DNA from: Candidatus Binatia bacterium
GTDB taxonomy: Bacteria > Desulfobacterota > Binatia > Bin18
Reading direction: 5' to 3'
Assembly: GCA_951812575.1 (NCBI GenBank)
Contig: OX638322.1
Coordinates: 1,797,925-1,861,924, forward strand
DNA: 64,000 bases
In this document: positions 8,937 through 17,592 of the stretch, one piece after another
Layout of the letters: every line of letters starts with the position of its first letter
How positions within the stretch are numbered: the stretch's first letter is position 1
Translations under genes and position numbers: made by a program
Notes under the pieces: generated by a model
The model's database searches: none
What the model saw: the letters and a program-made list of their open reading frames with translations, nothing else
Told to the model about the DNA's origin: nothing

Positions 8937-9674
8937 ATGAAAATCCAAAAGCTCTTTCAGAAAACATTGTTCGGCGTTTTCTCTCTATTTGGTTTGATTA
9001 GCCTGTCCACCTCCGTACTGTGTATTTATACCGTCGATACACACTTGTCCGAGGAATACGAGAGCAATAGCAAAGACATCGCCAAGACCATTGCCGATTC
9101 CAGTGTGGACATTCTCTTGAATCGTGACCTGGCGGCGCTGCAATCGCTCATTGATCAATTTATCGAAATCCAGAGCATCCGCTATATCTATATTACGGAC
9201 GAAGAGGGCGAGTTCCTCGCCCATACGTTTGTCCCCGGTGTGCCCGAAGAAATTCGAACCGGAGACCGGAATAATACGGCGACTGTGGAGCGCAGTCTGC
9301 CGGGGATGGGTGATTTTGTGGAAGTGGGTAGTCCGATTCTGGCCGGCGTTGCCGGCACTGTTCATGTCGGCATGGATACCGATCTGATCGCGCTCAAGAT
9401 TCAGAGAGCCATCGGTCGTCAAGTCTACCTCATCTCCATTATCCTTGTTGTTGGCGTCCTGGCCGCCATCTGGTTCGTCAACCTGGCGGCGAAGCCCCTG
9501 GGCGACCTCCTCGCCTATGCTGTTACCCTCGCGCGTGACCGGGACAACGGAGCGGACGACACGCTACTGGAACGCGACGATGAGGCTGGACAACTCGCCC
9601 GCCTCTTCCTCTATTTTTCAGAGGGGGTGCAGGCCGAAGAGGGGCAGCGCGTATCGTCTGGAAACGATGGGTAG
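8937..9674 (+). CDS. Two-TM sensor protein ending in a HAMP domain
   Basis: A 245-residue protein. The first membrane helix lies at residues 8-30, a periplasmic domain at about 31-155 and a second helix at about 160-184 (YLISIILVVGVLAAIWFVNL). It is followed by a HAMP-like segment (AAKPLGDLLAYAVTLARDRD, ending with DDEAGQLARLFLYF) and a stop. There is no kinase, cyclase or chemoreceptor output domain, and none follows in any frame before the MFS gene. The start at 8937 is one base after the binding-protein stop, which implies translational coupling and a shared pathway. It is either a natural truncated regulator that signals in trans or a degenerate histidine kinase. Confidence 0.75.
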   Translation: MKIQKLFQKTLFGVFSLFGLISLSTSVLCIYTVDTHLSEEYESNSKDIAKTIADSSVDILLNRDLAALQSLIDQFIEIQSIRYIYITDEEGEFLAHTFVPGVPEEIRTGDRNNTATVERSLPGMGDFVEVGSPILAGVAGTVHVGMDTDLIALKIQRAIGRQVYLISIILVVGVLAAIWFVNLAAKPLGDLLAYAVTLARDRDNGADDTLLERDDEAGQLARLFLYFSEGVQAEEGQRVSSGNDG

Positions 9675-9756
9675 GATTTGACCTCGGAGGGGCTTCGAAC
9701 AGTGTCTGGGCCGCACGCTTTATCTCGCTAGTGGTTGCGGTTGAGGGTTCTTGGAA

Positions 9757-11070
9757 ATGGTGAAACAGAAACAGATGCCGCGGGCGATGATCGCCCTGCT
9801 GTGTACGCTCCTGCAGACCTGCTTCGGGACCGTATATGCGTGGAGTTTCTTTCAGACATTGCTGGTCAGGCAGCTCGGCTGGTCATTTACGGAGACGGCC
9901 TGGGCCTTCAGCCTCGCGATTTTTTCCCTGGGTATCGCGGCGGCCTGGGCCGGCACAATGCTGCCGCGGTTCGGTCCGCGCAAATTGGCCGTGGCCGGCA
10001 GCCTCATGTTTTCGGGCGGTTATGTGCTCGCCAGCCTTGCCCTGCACCTGGATGTTATCGAGCTCTTTTATCTCGGCTACGGGGTGATCGGCGGTGCGGG
10101 TATCGGGTTTGGCTACGTGACGCCGGTCGCCACCGTGGCGAAATGGTTTCCGGATCACAAGGGCCTCGTGACCGGGATCGTTGTGATGGGTTTTGGTGTG
10201 GGCGCGTTTCTTTTGAGTAAGGTGTTGGCCCCGCTGCTCGTGCTGCAAGCGGAGGGCGACTTGGCGCTCGTTTTCTTGTGGCTCGGGGTTGTCTTTGCCT
10301 GTATCCTGTTGCCTTCCAGCTTTGCCCTGAGCGATCCCCCGACCGCCGTGGCCACCGTGGCCGCTGTGGCAGACGGTCAGCGGAGCGACGAACCCGACTC
10401 TGCGGCCCCCTACCTCCGGTCTTCGGCGTTCATCTTCATGTGGGTTGTCTTTTTCTTCAACATTGCCGCGGGCATCTCCGTTATCAGTTTTCAGTCGGAA
10501 CTCCTGCAGGAAGTGTGGGGATTCGCCGACCCGTCCCTGGAGCCGGCAACGCTGGTCGAATACGGGGCGACATTGATCGCCGTCAGTTCACTGTGTAACG
10601 GTGTCGGGCGGTTGTTCTGGGGGCTTCTCTCGGACCGCATCGGTCGCGTCCGGGTCTTCAGAATTCTGCTCGCCAGCCAGATGATCGTCTTCGGTATCTT
10701 GATGACGGAACGCAACCCCTGGATATTTGCGGCCCTGGTTTGTTACGTCCTCCTATGCTTCGGTGGCGGCTTTGCCACTATGCCTTCTTTCGTGCTCGAC
10801 GTTTTCGGGACGAAGAAGATGTCCACGATTTACGGAACAATTCTGACCGCGTGGGCCGCAGCAGGGATCTGCGGTCCGCTCTATGTGGGACATTTGAAAG
10901 ACCAATATCCCGACCGGGCTGTCATGTATTGCTTTTTGATCGGGATTCTGATGCTGGGCATTGGGTATGTCTTCTCGTATTTGCTGAACGATGATCGCAT
11001 TCGCCTGCATCGTCCGACCCTGGAAGGGACGCTGCGGCAGTATGGCATTGCGTATCCTCGGCGCGCCTAG
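9757..11070 (+). CDS. MFS transporter, oxalate:formate antiporter (OFA) family-like
   Basis: A 437-residue, 12-helix major facilitator. Early features fit OFA proteins: CFGTVYAWSFF in helix 1, the GYGVIGGAGIGFGYVTPVA stretch in helix 4 and the loop PDHKGLVTGIVVMGFGVGA. An acidic/Ala-rich loop (about residues 195-225) separates the two halves. The ATG at 9757 is preferred to the TTG two codons upstream because of spacing to GAGGG. OFA members exchange small organic anions. Here the aminotransferase and binding protein upstream suggest a carboxylate or sulfonate product, which is an inference. Confidence 0.8.
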   Translation: MVKQKQMPRAMIALLCTLLQTCFGTVYAWSFFQTLLVRQLGWSFTETAWAFSLAIFSLGIAAAWAGTMLPRFGPRKLAVAGSLMFSGGYVLASLALHLDVIELFYLGYGVIGGAGIGFGYVTPVATVAKWFPDHKGLVTGIVVMGFGVGAFLLSKVLAPLLVLQAEGDLALVFLWLGVVFACILLPSSFALSDPPTAVATVAAVADGQRSDEPDSAAPYLRSSAFIFMWVVFFFNIAAGISVISFQSELLQEVWGFADPSLEPATLVEYGATLIAVSSLCNGVGRLFWGLLSDRIGRVRVFRILLASQMIVFGILMTERNPWIFAALVCYVLLCFGGGFATMPSFVLDVFGTKKMSTIYGTILTAWAAAGICGPLYVGHLKDQYPDRAVMYCFLIGILMLGIGYVFSYLLNDDRIRLHRPTLEGTLRQYGIAYPRRA

Positions 11071-11101
11071 AACCCGTTCCCCAATACGGCCAGGAGGGAA
11101 G

Positions 11102-11131
11102 TGGACAGCGCTGCCGTCCGTCCAGTACACT
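11102..11131 (+). promoter_or_regulatory. Candidate sigma70-type promoter
   Basis: TGGACA (11102-11107) and TACACT (11126-11131) are 18 bases apart. A transcript would start near 11138, which is the A of a small ATG open frame, so a leaderless message is possible. It could equally drive the hydrolase gene at 11406. Confidence 0.3.
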
Positions 11132-11137
11132 AGACGT

Positions 11138-11263
11138 ATGGTATATGCCTGTTCGCCCGACGACGGTTTCGACGATGAGGATGATGAGGACGAACGCTGC
11201 CCGTGCGTCATTCACATTCGATGGCCACGGCCGCCCGTCGTGAAGTCATTCCGACCAAAATGA
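11138..11263 (+). CDS. Possible 41-aa acidic small protein
   Basis: A short frame between the MFS and hydrolase genes. It has a very acidic stretch (DDGFDDEDDEDE), a CPC group and a basic, Pro-rich tail. No ribosome binding site precedes it, but a promoter-like pair places the likely transcript start on its ATG. The evidence is weak. Otherwise 11071-11405 shows no gene. Confidence 0.25.
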   Translation: MVYACSPDDGFDDEDDEDERCPCVIHIRWPRPPVVKSFRPK

Positions 11264-11405
11264 TCAAGAGTCCGGCCCACCCGACCCTGGCATAAATCAC
11301 ATGTCAGGCTTGCCTTCCGGGCCTGTTCTCTCTATAGAAAGGCGAGGGAAATGGCCCATGTGGCCAGATCGTATAGACGTGTCGTGCAAATAAAGGAGAG
11401 ACGCT

Positions 11406-13139
11406 ATGGCTGAGTTTGACGTGCATATTAAAGGGGGAACGGTTGTTGACGGGACACGCGTCCCGCGCTTTCGGGCTGATGTCTGGATCAAAGATGGAAA
11501 GATCGCTCAAATTGGCGGTCGAGCGGCTGGCGGAGCGAAAAAAGTCATTGATGCGGACGGACTGATCGTTGCCCCCGGGTTTGTTGACCTGCATACCCAT
11601 TATGACGCGCAGATTCGCTGGGACCCCTGGTGTACGATTTCCGGCTGGCACGGCGTGACCTCCGTGGTTCTGGGTAACTGTGGCTTTGGTTTTGCCCCGG
11701 TCAAACCTGATTTCCAGGAACGATCCATGCTCACCATGACGCGCACGGAAGCCATCCCGTACGATTCCATGAAGGAGGGCATGACTTGGGACTGGGAAAC
11801 CATTCCTGAATATCTGGATTCGCTGGATCGCTCAGCTAAAGGCGTCAACTGTATTCAGTATATGCCCACTGCGTCGCTTATGACCTATGTGATGGGGCTG
11901 GAGGCGGCCAAGTCCCGTGCGGCCACACCCGCCGAAAAAGAGGAGATGCAGCGGCTCTTGCATGAAGGCATGGAGGCCGGGCTGTGCGGCTTCTCCATTC
12001 AGCGGCTTGGCCCCGACTCAACGCAAGCCGATTATGACGGCTCCCCTATGGTGACGGACATCATGGCGGACGAGGACATTCTGAACCTGGCCACAGTCCT
12101 GCGGGAGCGAGACGAAGGGTTTATCCAGATCACCCAATCAACCGGACAGATTAAGGCTGACCTGGCCTTTTTGGAAAAGCTGGCGGAAACCGCCCGCCGG
12201 CCCATTCTGCACAACGTCATTGTCGCGGCCCGTAAGGACCCGAAAGTCCATCGTCGGAGCTTGGACTGGCTGGAGCGCTGCCGGGAGAGAAACCTGCCGA
12301 TCTATGGTCAGACCGGAACGCATCGGACGGGTTTTGCGTTTACATTGGAACACTGGAATCTGTACGATGCCAGTCCGGCCTGGCGTGAGCTGACGACCGG
12401 AACCAAAGGCGACAAGCTGGCCAAGATGAAAAATCCGGCTCTGCGCGCCGCAGTCAAACGCGAGACCGAAGAAGCGGACCGGAAGCTGCAAGTCATCCAG
12501 GCCGGTGTTGGCGGCCCGATTCCCAGACTGATCGTTCAGACGGCCAACAATCAAGCCGAACTGGAACCCTATGTGGGCAAATCCGTTGGTCAGATTGCAG
12601 AAGAAGAAGGCAAAGACCCCATCGACGTCATGCTCGACCTGTCGCTGGCCGGTGACCTGAATGTCGAATTCCTTGGACCTGACCGGGGTTTTAATGCCGA
12701 GCATACGGCGGAGATGATCAACGCCTCGTATTTCACCGTTCCGGGAGCCTCGGACGGTGGCGCACACACCAAGTTCTTCACGGGTGGCGCGTTTACGACC
12801 GACTTCCTGCGCTGGCTGGTTCGGGATGAACAACTGGTGAGCTTGGAAGAAGCACACTACCGGCTCTCCGCGCTACCGGCTCATGCGGCCGGCTTCCATG
12901 ATCGTGGTGTGTTACGTGAGGGCGCGGCGGCCGATGTGGTGGTCTATAACCTGGACGAGTTGGACATTGAGCCGAATTGGATTGGCGAGATCGTGCATGA
13001 TTTCCCAGGGAATGAATGGCGCCGGATTCAGCGGGCCAAAGGCTATCATTCGATCCTGGTGAACGGAGTCCAGACGTTTGAAGATGGCGAGTGTACCGGG
13101 GAAACACCGGGCCAGTTGCTCCGCAACGGGAGGGGCTAA
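11406..13139 (+). CDS. Amidohydrolase, D-aminoacylase/N-acyl-D-amino-acid deacylase family
   Basis: A 577-residue enzyme with AAAGGAGAG before the ATG. The N-terminal beta domain (DVHIKGGTVVDG) leads to GFVDLHTHYDAQ, the HxH metal motif with the YDAQ sequence typical of D-aminoacylase relatives. Further barrel elements include VVLGNCGFGFAPV near residue 90 and GASDGGAHTKFF near residue 450 with the metal Asp. The C-terminal part (GVLREGAAADVVVYNLDEL) closes the beta domain. It should hydrolyse a C-N bond in the cytoplasm. Family members act on N-acyl-D-amino acids or cyclic amides, and the true substrate is unknown. The length is slightly above D-aminoacylase. Confidence 0.85.
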   Translation: MAEFDVHIKGGTVVDGTRVPRFRADVWIKDGKIAQIGGRAAGGAKKVIDADGLIVAPGFVDLHTHYDAQIRWDPWCTISGWHGVTSVVLGNCGFGFAPVKPDFQERSMLTMTRTEAIPYDSMKEGMTWDWETIPEYLDSLDRSAKGVNCIQYMPTASLMTYVMGLEAAKSRAATPAEKEEMQRLLHEGMEAGLCGFSIQRLGPDSTQADYDGSPMVTDIMADEDILNLATVLRERDEGFIQITQSTGQIKADLAFLEKLAETARRPILHNVIVAARKDPKVHRRSLDWLERCRERNLPIYGQTGTHRTGFAFTLEHWNLYDASPAWRELTTGTKGDKLAKMKNPALRAAVKRETEEADRKLQVIQAGVGGPIPRLIVQTANNQAELEPYVGKSVGQIAEEEGKDPIDVMLDLSLAGDLNVEFLGPDRGFNAEHTAEMINASYFTVPGASDGGAHTKFFTGGAFTTDFLRWLVRDEQLVSLEEAHYRLSALPAHAAGFHDRGVLREGAAADVVVYNLDELDIEPNWIGEIVHDFPGNEWRRIQRAKGYHSILVNGVQTFEDGECTGETPGQLLRNGRG

Positions 13140-13207
13140 GCGTCGTTGTCCCCCTTGGTTGTCTCAGAGCGGCGCCCTGGTCACCCATTGTATTCCTGTG
13201 ATTCATA

Positions 13208-13246
13208 CAGAGGTCGGGGCGGGATTCACACCCGCCCCGACCTCTG
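13208..13246. terminator. Perfect 16-bp hairpin after hydrolase gene
   Basis: CAGAGGTCGGGGCGGG (13208-13223) pairs perfectly with 13231-13246 around the loop ATTCACA. It lies 70 bases after the hydrolase stop. There is no T-run on the plus strand, so it is either a weak intrinsic terminator or an mRNA-stabilising structure. Confidence 0.55.
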
Positions 13247-13321
13247 TTCAGCCCGCGCCCTGCCTGGTATACTTGAGTTGCCTTCATAAAAAACCCATCC
13301 ACGCGAAGGAGGTGGAGAGCA

Positions 13322-13834
13322 TTGAGAGATGAGGCGATGAGTTCGCTTCCCGCAGTTGCTCGACCGAGGGTGAAGCGACTAACCCCCGCCCCTGCCAACC
13401 TCCTGTGTCCGGCCTGTTTCTGGAGCGGTCTGCCGCAGCCTCGTCTGCGTGGTTCTCTCGTCGTTGAAAGCCTCTTGTGGGCACTTGGCGTGACAAGTAT
13501 GGGACTGATGCTGTTGGCCGGACAGCTCGTTCAGCTCCTCGTTGCGCTGTCATGTCTGCCTGGTTTGGGATACTCAGTCTGGAGACGGTATCGCCGTTCT
13601 GCCGTATGCCCTCAGTGCGGCAGCGGACCGCTGCTCCCTGAAGATGCCGTGTATCCCCCAGCCTGCTCTCATTTTCTTTTTAGTACGGAGCCGAGGCGTG
13701 TGCCGGATGAAAATCGTGGGTGGTCGGCCACCGGCAAAGACCCGGCCCATTCTCCAATGCCGGTTCTTGAGTCAGTACCAAAAAGCAGACGGGTGCCAAA
13801 ACAAGAGTCAGCGTCATGCGCCCGGAGAAGGTGA
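13322..13834 (+). CDS. Two-TM protein flanked by CxxC zinc-ribbon halves
   Basis: A 170-residue protein. CPACFWSG (about residue 34) precedes a hydrophobic hairpin of two helices (VVESLLWALGVTSMGLMLLA, then VQLLVALSCLPGLGYSVW). CPQCGSGPLLP follows at about residue 98. The two CxxC pairs could join across the membrane hairpin into one zinc ribbon on the cytoplasmic side. The TTG at 13322 is chosen because AAGGAGG lies nine bases before it; ATG at 13337 is the alternative. The C-terminal 60 residues are polar and low-complexity. No family is recognised. Confidence 0.6.
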   Translation: MRDEAMSSLPAVARPRVKRLTPAPANLLCPACFWSGLPQPRLRGSLVVESLLWALGVTSMGLMLLAGQLVQLLVALSCLPGLGYSVWRRYRRSAVCPQCGSGPLLPEDAVYPPACSHFLFSTEPRRVPDENRGWSATGKDPAHSPMPVLESVPKSRRVPKQESASCARRR

Positions 13835-13955
13835 GTAGCCACTCCAAAAGGGGCCATCCCGTGCTCGCCGTCCGGTGTTCGGGAGAGCGTAGCATGCGGG
13901 AACCCCATTGCTGTGCGCGACCTCTGCTCCCTCCCCTCAACGAAAAGAGGCTCTG

Positions 13956-15806
13956 ATGTGGACCAACGCGACACACGCAACGAAGAACGTGACCGATTAT
14001 CAGTTCCGACGGCTCATTGTCGACCTCGGACACGAGCACATTCAGCAGGCGGTCGTTCCCTGCCGCGACCTGGACGACTTCCTGGGCGGTATGGGGCGCG
14101 CGTTTCGCGTGCTCGAACACTATGACGTTGAGGACGCTTATGCCCCGGACGCACCGCTGGTGATGAACCTGGGAGTGTTCTCCGGTACGCCGCTGATGAC
14201 GGGCTTGCGCGTGTTCTTCTCCGCCTACAGTCCGCTGAAAGTCGCCAATAACGGCAAGCCCTTTGCCATGTGGGCGACGGCGTCCGGAAAATTCGCCACA
14301 AAAGTTCTGGCTGCCACTGTTGACGAAGTCATTTTTCTAGGACGGGCGACGCGTCCAGTATTGCTGTTGATGCGCAATACCAACGACGCTGGCCTGTCCC
14401 TCTCGCTCGAAGATGCGCGCAGCATCACCGGCCTGACCACCCATGATAAAATTCTCTCCCTGACCGATCGGTACCAGGATGCGCACGTTGCCGTCATTGG
14501 ACCCGCCGGAGAACAGTGGCAACAGAACCGCTACGCGTCTATTGCCTGCAGTACGGTGAATCAAATCCACTCCCGTGAATGTAAGCCACGATTTGCCGGT
14601 CGAGGTGGCATGGGCAGTATCATGGGATCTAAAAACCTGATCGCGATTGTCGCCCAGGCTCCCGACCGGACACGCGGCAAGCTCTCTCCCGCCCTGCTCG
14701 CAGCGAATAAAGAGATCAGTCGAGGCCCGGGATCAGTCAACTATCGCGATGCCAGGAAGGGCGGTAACGGTGGGACCTGGCGTAATGTCGCTGGCCTGCA
14801 TCCGGTCGGAGCGTTACCCGAGAAGAATTTTTGGCCGCAAGGCACCGAGCAGCCTGTGCCCCTGTATCGGGACTCGATGGAAGACGCCTACTGTATTAAA
14901 GACGAGTCGTGTTTTCAGTGCGGCATTGCCTGTCATAAAAATATTTACTCCGTGCACGAAGAGAACGGACGGCGCAAGCCTGGAAAATTTTATACGAAGT
15001 TTGATTATGAGCCCCTGGACCTGCTGACGGTGAACCTCGGCATATATGATCCGGAGCAGTCTCTCGAACTTGTTGAGCTGGTCGATCAGGTTGGCTTTGA
15101 TGCGATTAGTCTGGGCGTCACCTTAGGGTATATTATGGACTATAACGCCCGTCATCCTGAGCAGCCGATTGTGGGTGGCCTCTCGTTTGGCGATTTCGCA
15201 GCCACACGGCAGGTGATTGTTCAGGCCGCGGCCGGTGGGCTGCCTGAGATCGGACGCGGAGTGAAACGCCTGTCCGAGCAGTTGGGCGAACCTGCCTACG
15301 CCATGCACTGCAAGGGCCTGGAGCTGCCGGCCTATCTGCCAGAAACAAACCCGGGCTATCCGTTCGCTATTGCGGGCGGCCATATGGGGATGCGGACCTT
15401 CCTCCTGCTCGTGACCGAAGGGAAGACCGACCTCGATTACTGGGTCGATGCCATTGTGAGGCGTGGCATTTATTACACCCGGGATGATGTCATTGGACTG
15501 TGTAAATTTGCCGGAACGCCAGATGAGACAATTGAACCCGTTTTCCAGGAGCTATACGGAGTGACGGTCACGCGTGAGGATATGCAGCATACAACCCAGC
15601 GTGCCTATCTGCGGGGGCTCTTATTAGAACGGAAGCAGGGCGCAACGCTGGACGATTATGTGTTGCCCGCTCGGGTCTATGAGCAGAATCCGCACGTCCA
15701 GTTACCACATTTTCTGACGCCAGACTTTTGGGACCAATTACGCGCGCGCGTTCTCCAGGCGTTTGATGAACAAATTGTCTCCTATGGTCTGCGCCCGGCC
15801 GCCTGA
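13956..15806 (+). CDS. Aldehyde:ferredoxin oxidoreductase family (tungsten/molybdenum pterin enzyme)
   Basis: A 616-residue AOR-type enzyme, the normal family length. AGAGG stands five bases before ATG 13956. The cofactor-binding N-terminal domain contains the GRGGMGSIMGSKNLIAI stretch near residue 210. The [4Fe-4S] ligands are C319, C322 and C326 (CFQCGIACH) plus C516 (GLCKF), matching the CxxCxxxC...C pattern of characterised AORs. It should oxidise an aldehyde or related compound to the acid with ferredoxin as acceptor, using a bis-pterin W or Mo centre. The assigned members act in the cytoplasm. No cofactor-synthesis or ferredoxin gene is in the window. Confidence 0.9.
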   Translation: MWTNATHATKNVTDYQFRRLIVDLGHEHIQQAVVPCRDLDDFLGGMGRAFRVLEHYDVEDAYAPDAPLVMNLGVFSGTPLMTGLRVFFSAYSPLKVANNGKPFAMWATASGKFATKVLAATVDEVIFLGRATRPVLLLMRNTNDAGLSLSLEDARSITGLTTHDKILSLTDRYQDAHVAVIGPAGEQWQQNRYASIACSTVNQIHSRECKPRFAGRGGMGSIMGSKNLIAIVAQAPDRTRGKLSPALLAANKEISRGPGSVNYRDARKGGNGGTWRNVAGLHPVGALPEKNFWPQGTEQPVPLYRDSMEDAYCIKDESCFQCGIACHKNIYSVHEENGRRKPGKFYTKFDYEPLDLLTVNLGIYDPEQSLELVELVDQVGFDAISLGVTLGYIMDYNARHPEQPIVGGLSFGDFAATRQVIVQAAAGGLPEIGRGVKRLSEQLGEPAYAMHCKGLELPAYLPETNPGYPFAIAGGHMGMRTFLLLVTEGKTDLDYWVDAIVRRGIYYTRDDVIGLCKFAGTPDETIEPVFQELYGVTVTREDMQHTTQRAYLRGLLLERKQGATLDDYVLPARVYEQNPHVQLPHFLTPDFWDQLRARVLQAFDEQIVSYGLRPAA

Positions 15807-15816
15807 ATATGATGTT

Positions 15817-16434
15817 GTGACGTACTTTATCCGGCTGTCCAAGTCGCATACGGACCGTCGTCCTGTGCGGGCTATTGCCTTTGATCTCGACAGCACACTC
15901 ACGCGGCCCTATCTGGACTTCACACGGCTCAGAGCCCAACTCGGCCTGCCCGAGGGCGATATCCTCCACTGGGCCGACTCCCTTCCGCCGCGCCAACGGG
16001 CCGAAGCCTTTGCCGCCATTGAGGCATTCGAACAAGACGGGGTTGAGCATGTCGCCTGGAACGACGGGGCTCAGGAAACGTTAGCGGCGCTCCAGGCCCG
16101 TGGTCTGCCGGTCGCCATTATTACCCGCAACAGCCGGACCTCGCTCACTGCCGTATGCGCGCAGTTGGATATACGTGCCGACGTGCTCGTCGCCCGAGAG
16201 GACGCCACTCCCAAGCCGGACCCGGCCTGTATCCGGCTGGCAAGCGCCCGCCTGGGTGTTCGCGTGGAGACGCTGCTCATGGTCGGAGACTTTCGGCACG
16301 ATACCGAGGCCGGACGGGCGGCCGGCGCCATGACGGTCCTCCTGACCAACGGCAAAACGCCGACCTGGACGGTTGAGGCCGACCTGGTGATTCACCGCCT
16401 GCCCGAACTCTTGGCCTATGTGGAAAAAGAGTAA
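15817..16434 (+). CDS. HAD-superfamily hydrolase (phosphatase-like)
   Basis: A HAD enzyme of about 205 residues. Motif I is DLDSTLT, with the nucleophile and acid Asp. Motif II is the Thr in IITRNSR, motif III the Lys in ATPKPDP and motif IV GDFRHD. The cap between motifs I and II is short and helical (C1 type), like phosphoglycolate phosphatases. The start is uncertain: GTG 15817 just follows the AOR stop, whereas ATG 15784 or 15766 would overlap it; none has a good ribosome binding site. The stop codon is part of a 16-bp hairpin repeat. It is probably co-transcribed with the AOR gene. Confidence 0.8.
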   Translation: MTYFIRLSKSHTDRRPVRAIAFDLDSTLTRPYLDFTRLRAQLGLPEGDILHWADSLPPRQRAEAFAAIEAFEQDGVEHVAWNDGAQETLAALQARGLPVAIITRNSRTSLTAVCAQLDIRADVLVAREDATPKPDPACIRLASARLGVRVETLLMVGDFRHDTEAGRAAGAMTVLLTNGKTPTWTVEADLVIHRLPELLAYVEKE

Positions 16435-16479
16435 ACGTGTCCACCGGTAGACAGGCAGATGTTGACACGTTTACTCTTT
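16426..16479. terminator. Hairpin repeat overlapping a stop codon, copy 1
   Basis: AAAGAGTAAACGTGTC (16426-16441) pairs perfectly with 16464-16479 across a 22-base loop. The left arm contains the TAA of the HAD gene (Glu-Lys-Glu-stop). The same 18 bases, AAAGAGTAAACGTGTCCA, recur at 26762-26779 in an equivalent hairpin that overlaps another stop codon. Confidence 0.65.
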
Positions 16480-16511
16480 CTGTAACCTCAGCAGCATGAA
16501 GGAGGACACCC

Positions 16512-17585
16512 ATGGAATTTGCCATTGCCTACCCGGCGAAACCAGATGCGTGGAAAGACCTTGTTGTGGCTGAAGACAACGGCTTCAGCCACGCCTGGCT
16601 GTACGACTCACAGATGATCTATAGCGATGTGTATGCGTGTATGGCGCTTGCCGCGGAGCATACCACTACGATTGTTTTGGGGACTGGCGTCGCCATCCCG
16701 AGTAATCGTATCGCTCCGGTGACCGCCCACTCTATTGCTACCACCAACCAACTCGCGCCCGGCCGGGTCATCCTCGGTCTGGGAACCGGATTTACCGGAC
16801 GCAATACCATGGGTCTCCCGCCGGTCTCGCTCACAAGCACACGTCACTATATCGAGCAGTGCCGCAGCCTGCTCAAGGGAGAAGCGGTTCTCTTTCAAGA
16901 CAACGAAGGCGATGGGTCTCGCCAACGCTGGATTCGTTTCCTGCATCAAGACCACGGCTATATTAACCTGAAAGACCCGATTCCGATTCATTTTGCGGCC
17001 AACGGGCCGAAAGCCCTGGAACTGACCGGAGAGGTTGCAGACGGTTGGATTACGACTATCTCCTCCCCAGATACCTTACGCAAAAACCTGGCGGTGGTCG
17101 AAAAGGGCGCGGCTCGGGTTGGACGCTCAGCCCACGACCTGCCCAATGTCGCCCTGACGACAGCCTGTGTGCTGCAACCGGGTGAGTCGGCAACCGCGCA
17201 GCGCGTCATGGACCGAGTTGGTCCGTTTGCCATTGTGGCTCTCCACGCCTTGTGGGAACAGTCCGCGGTCACGGCCAATATGCCGCCGGCTATGGAGCCT
17301 CTCTATCAGGGCTTTGCCGACTATGTCGCGCAGATGCGCACGCCTGAGGATCGTCGCTATCTCGAAGTCCACGAGGGCCATTTGATCTACCTCAAGCCGG
17401 GGGAGGAACGCTACTGCAATGAAGACCTGATTCGCGGGATGACGTTGACGGGGACAAGCGAAGAGATCATTGCCCGGCTCAAGGCGCTCGAGGCGGCCGG
17501 TCTCAAGCAGGTGGCGGTTCAGGTGGTGAACAATGGACGCGAAATGATCGAAGAATTCAGCCGCGAGGTCATTGCGAAATACTAG
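16512..17585 (+). CDS. LLM-class flavin-dependent oxidoreductase (luciferase-like, F420 or FMN)
   Basis: A 357-residue TIM-barrel protein of the bacterial luciferase/F420-dependent superfamily, preceded by AAGGAGGACACCC. Family signatures include an early Trp-Leu-Tyr-Asp segment (HAWLYDSQM), GTGVAIPSNRIAPVTAHSIAT and APGRVILGLGTGFTG, which lines the flavin phosphate, and IHFAANGPKALELTGEVADGW split over the later barrel. The cofactor cannot be told apart from sequence by eye; the pattern is close to F420-dependent methylene-H4MPT reductase-like proteins. The binding-protein gene begins seven bases after its stop, so the two should be functionally linked. Confidence 0.85.
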   Translation: MEFAIAYPAKPDAWKDLVVAEDNGFSHAWLYDSQMIYSDVYACMALAAEHTTTIVLGTGVAIPSNRIAPVTAHSIATTNQLAPGRVILGLGTGFTGRNTMGLPPVSLTSTRHYIEQCRSLLKGEAVLFQDNEGDGSRQRWIRFLHQDHGYINLKDPIPIHFAANGPKALELTGEVADGWITTISSPDTLRKNLAVVEKGAARVGRSAHDLPNVALTTACVLQPGESATAQRVMDRVGPFAIVALHALWEQSAVTANMPPAMEPLYQGFADYVAQMRTPEDRRYLEVHEGHLIYLKPGEERYCNEDLIRGMTLTGTSEEIIARLKALEAAGLKQVAVQVVNNGREMIEEFSREVIAKY

Positions 17586-17592
17586 GTAGACT

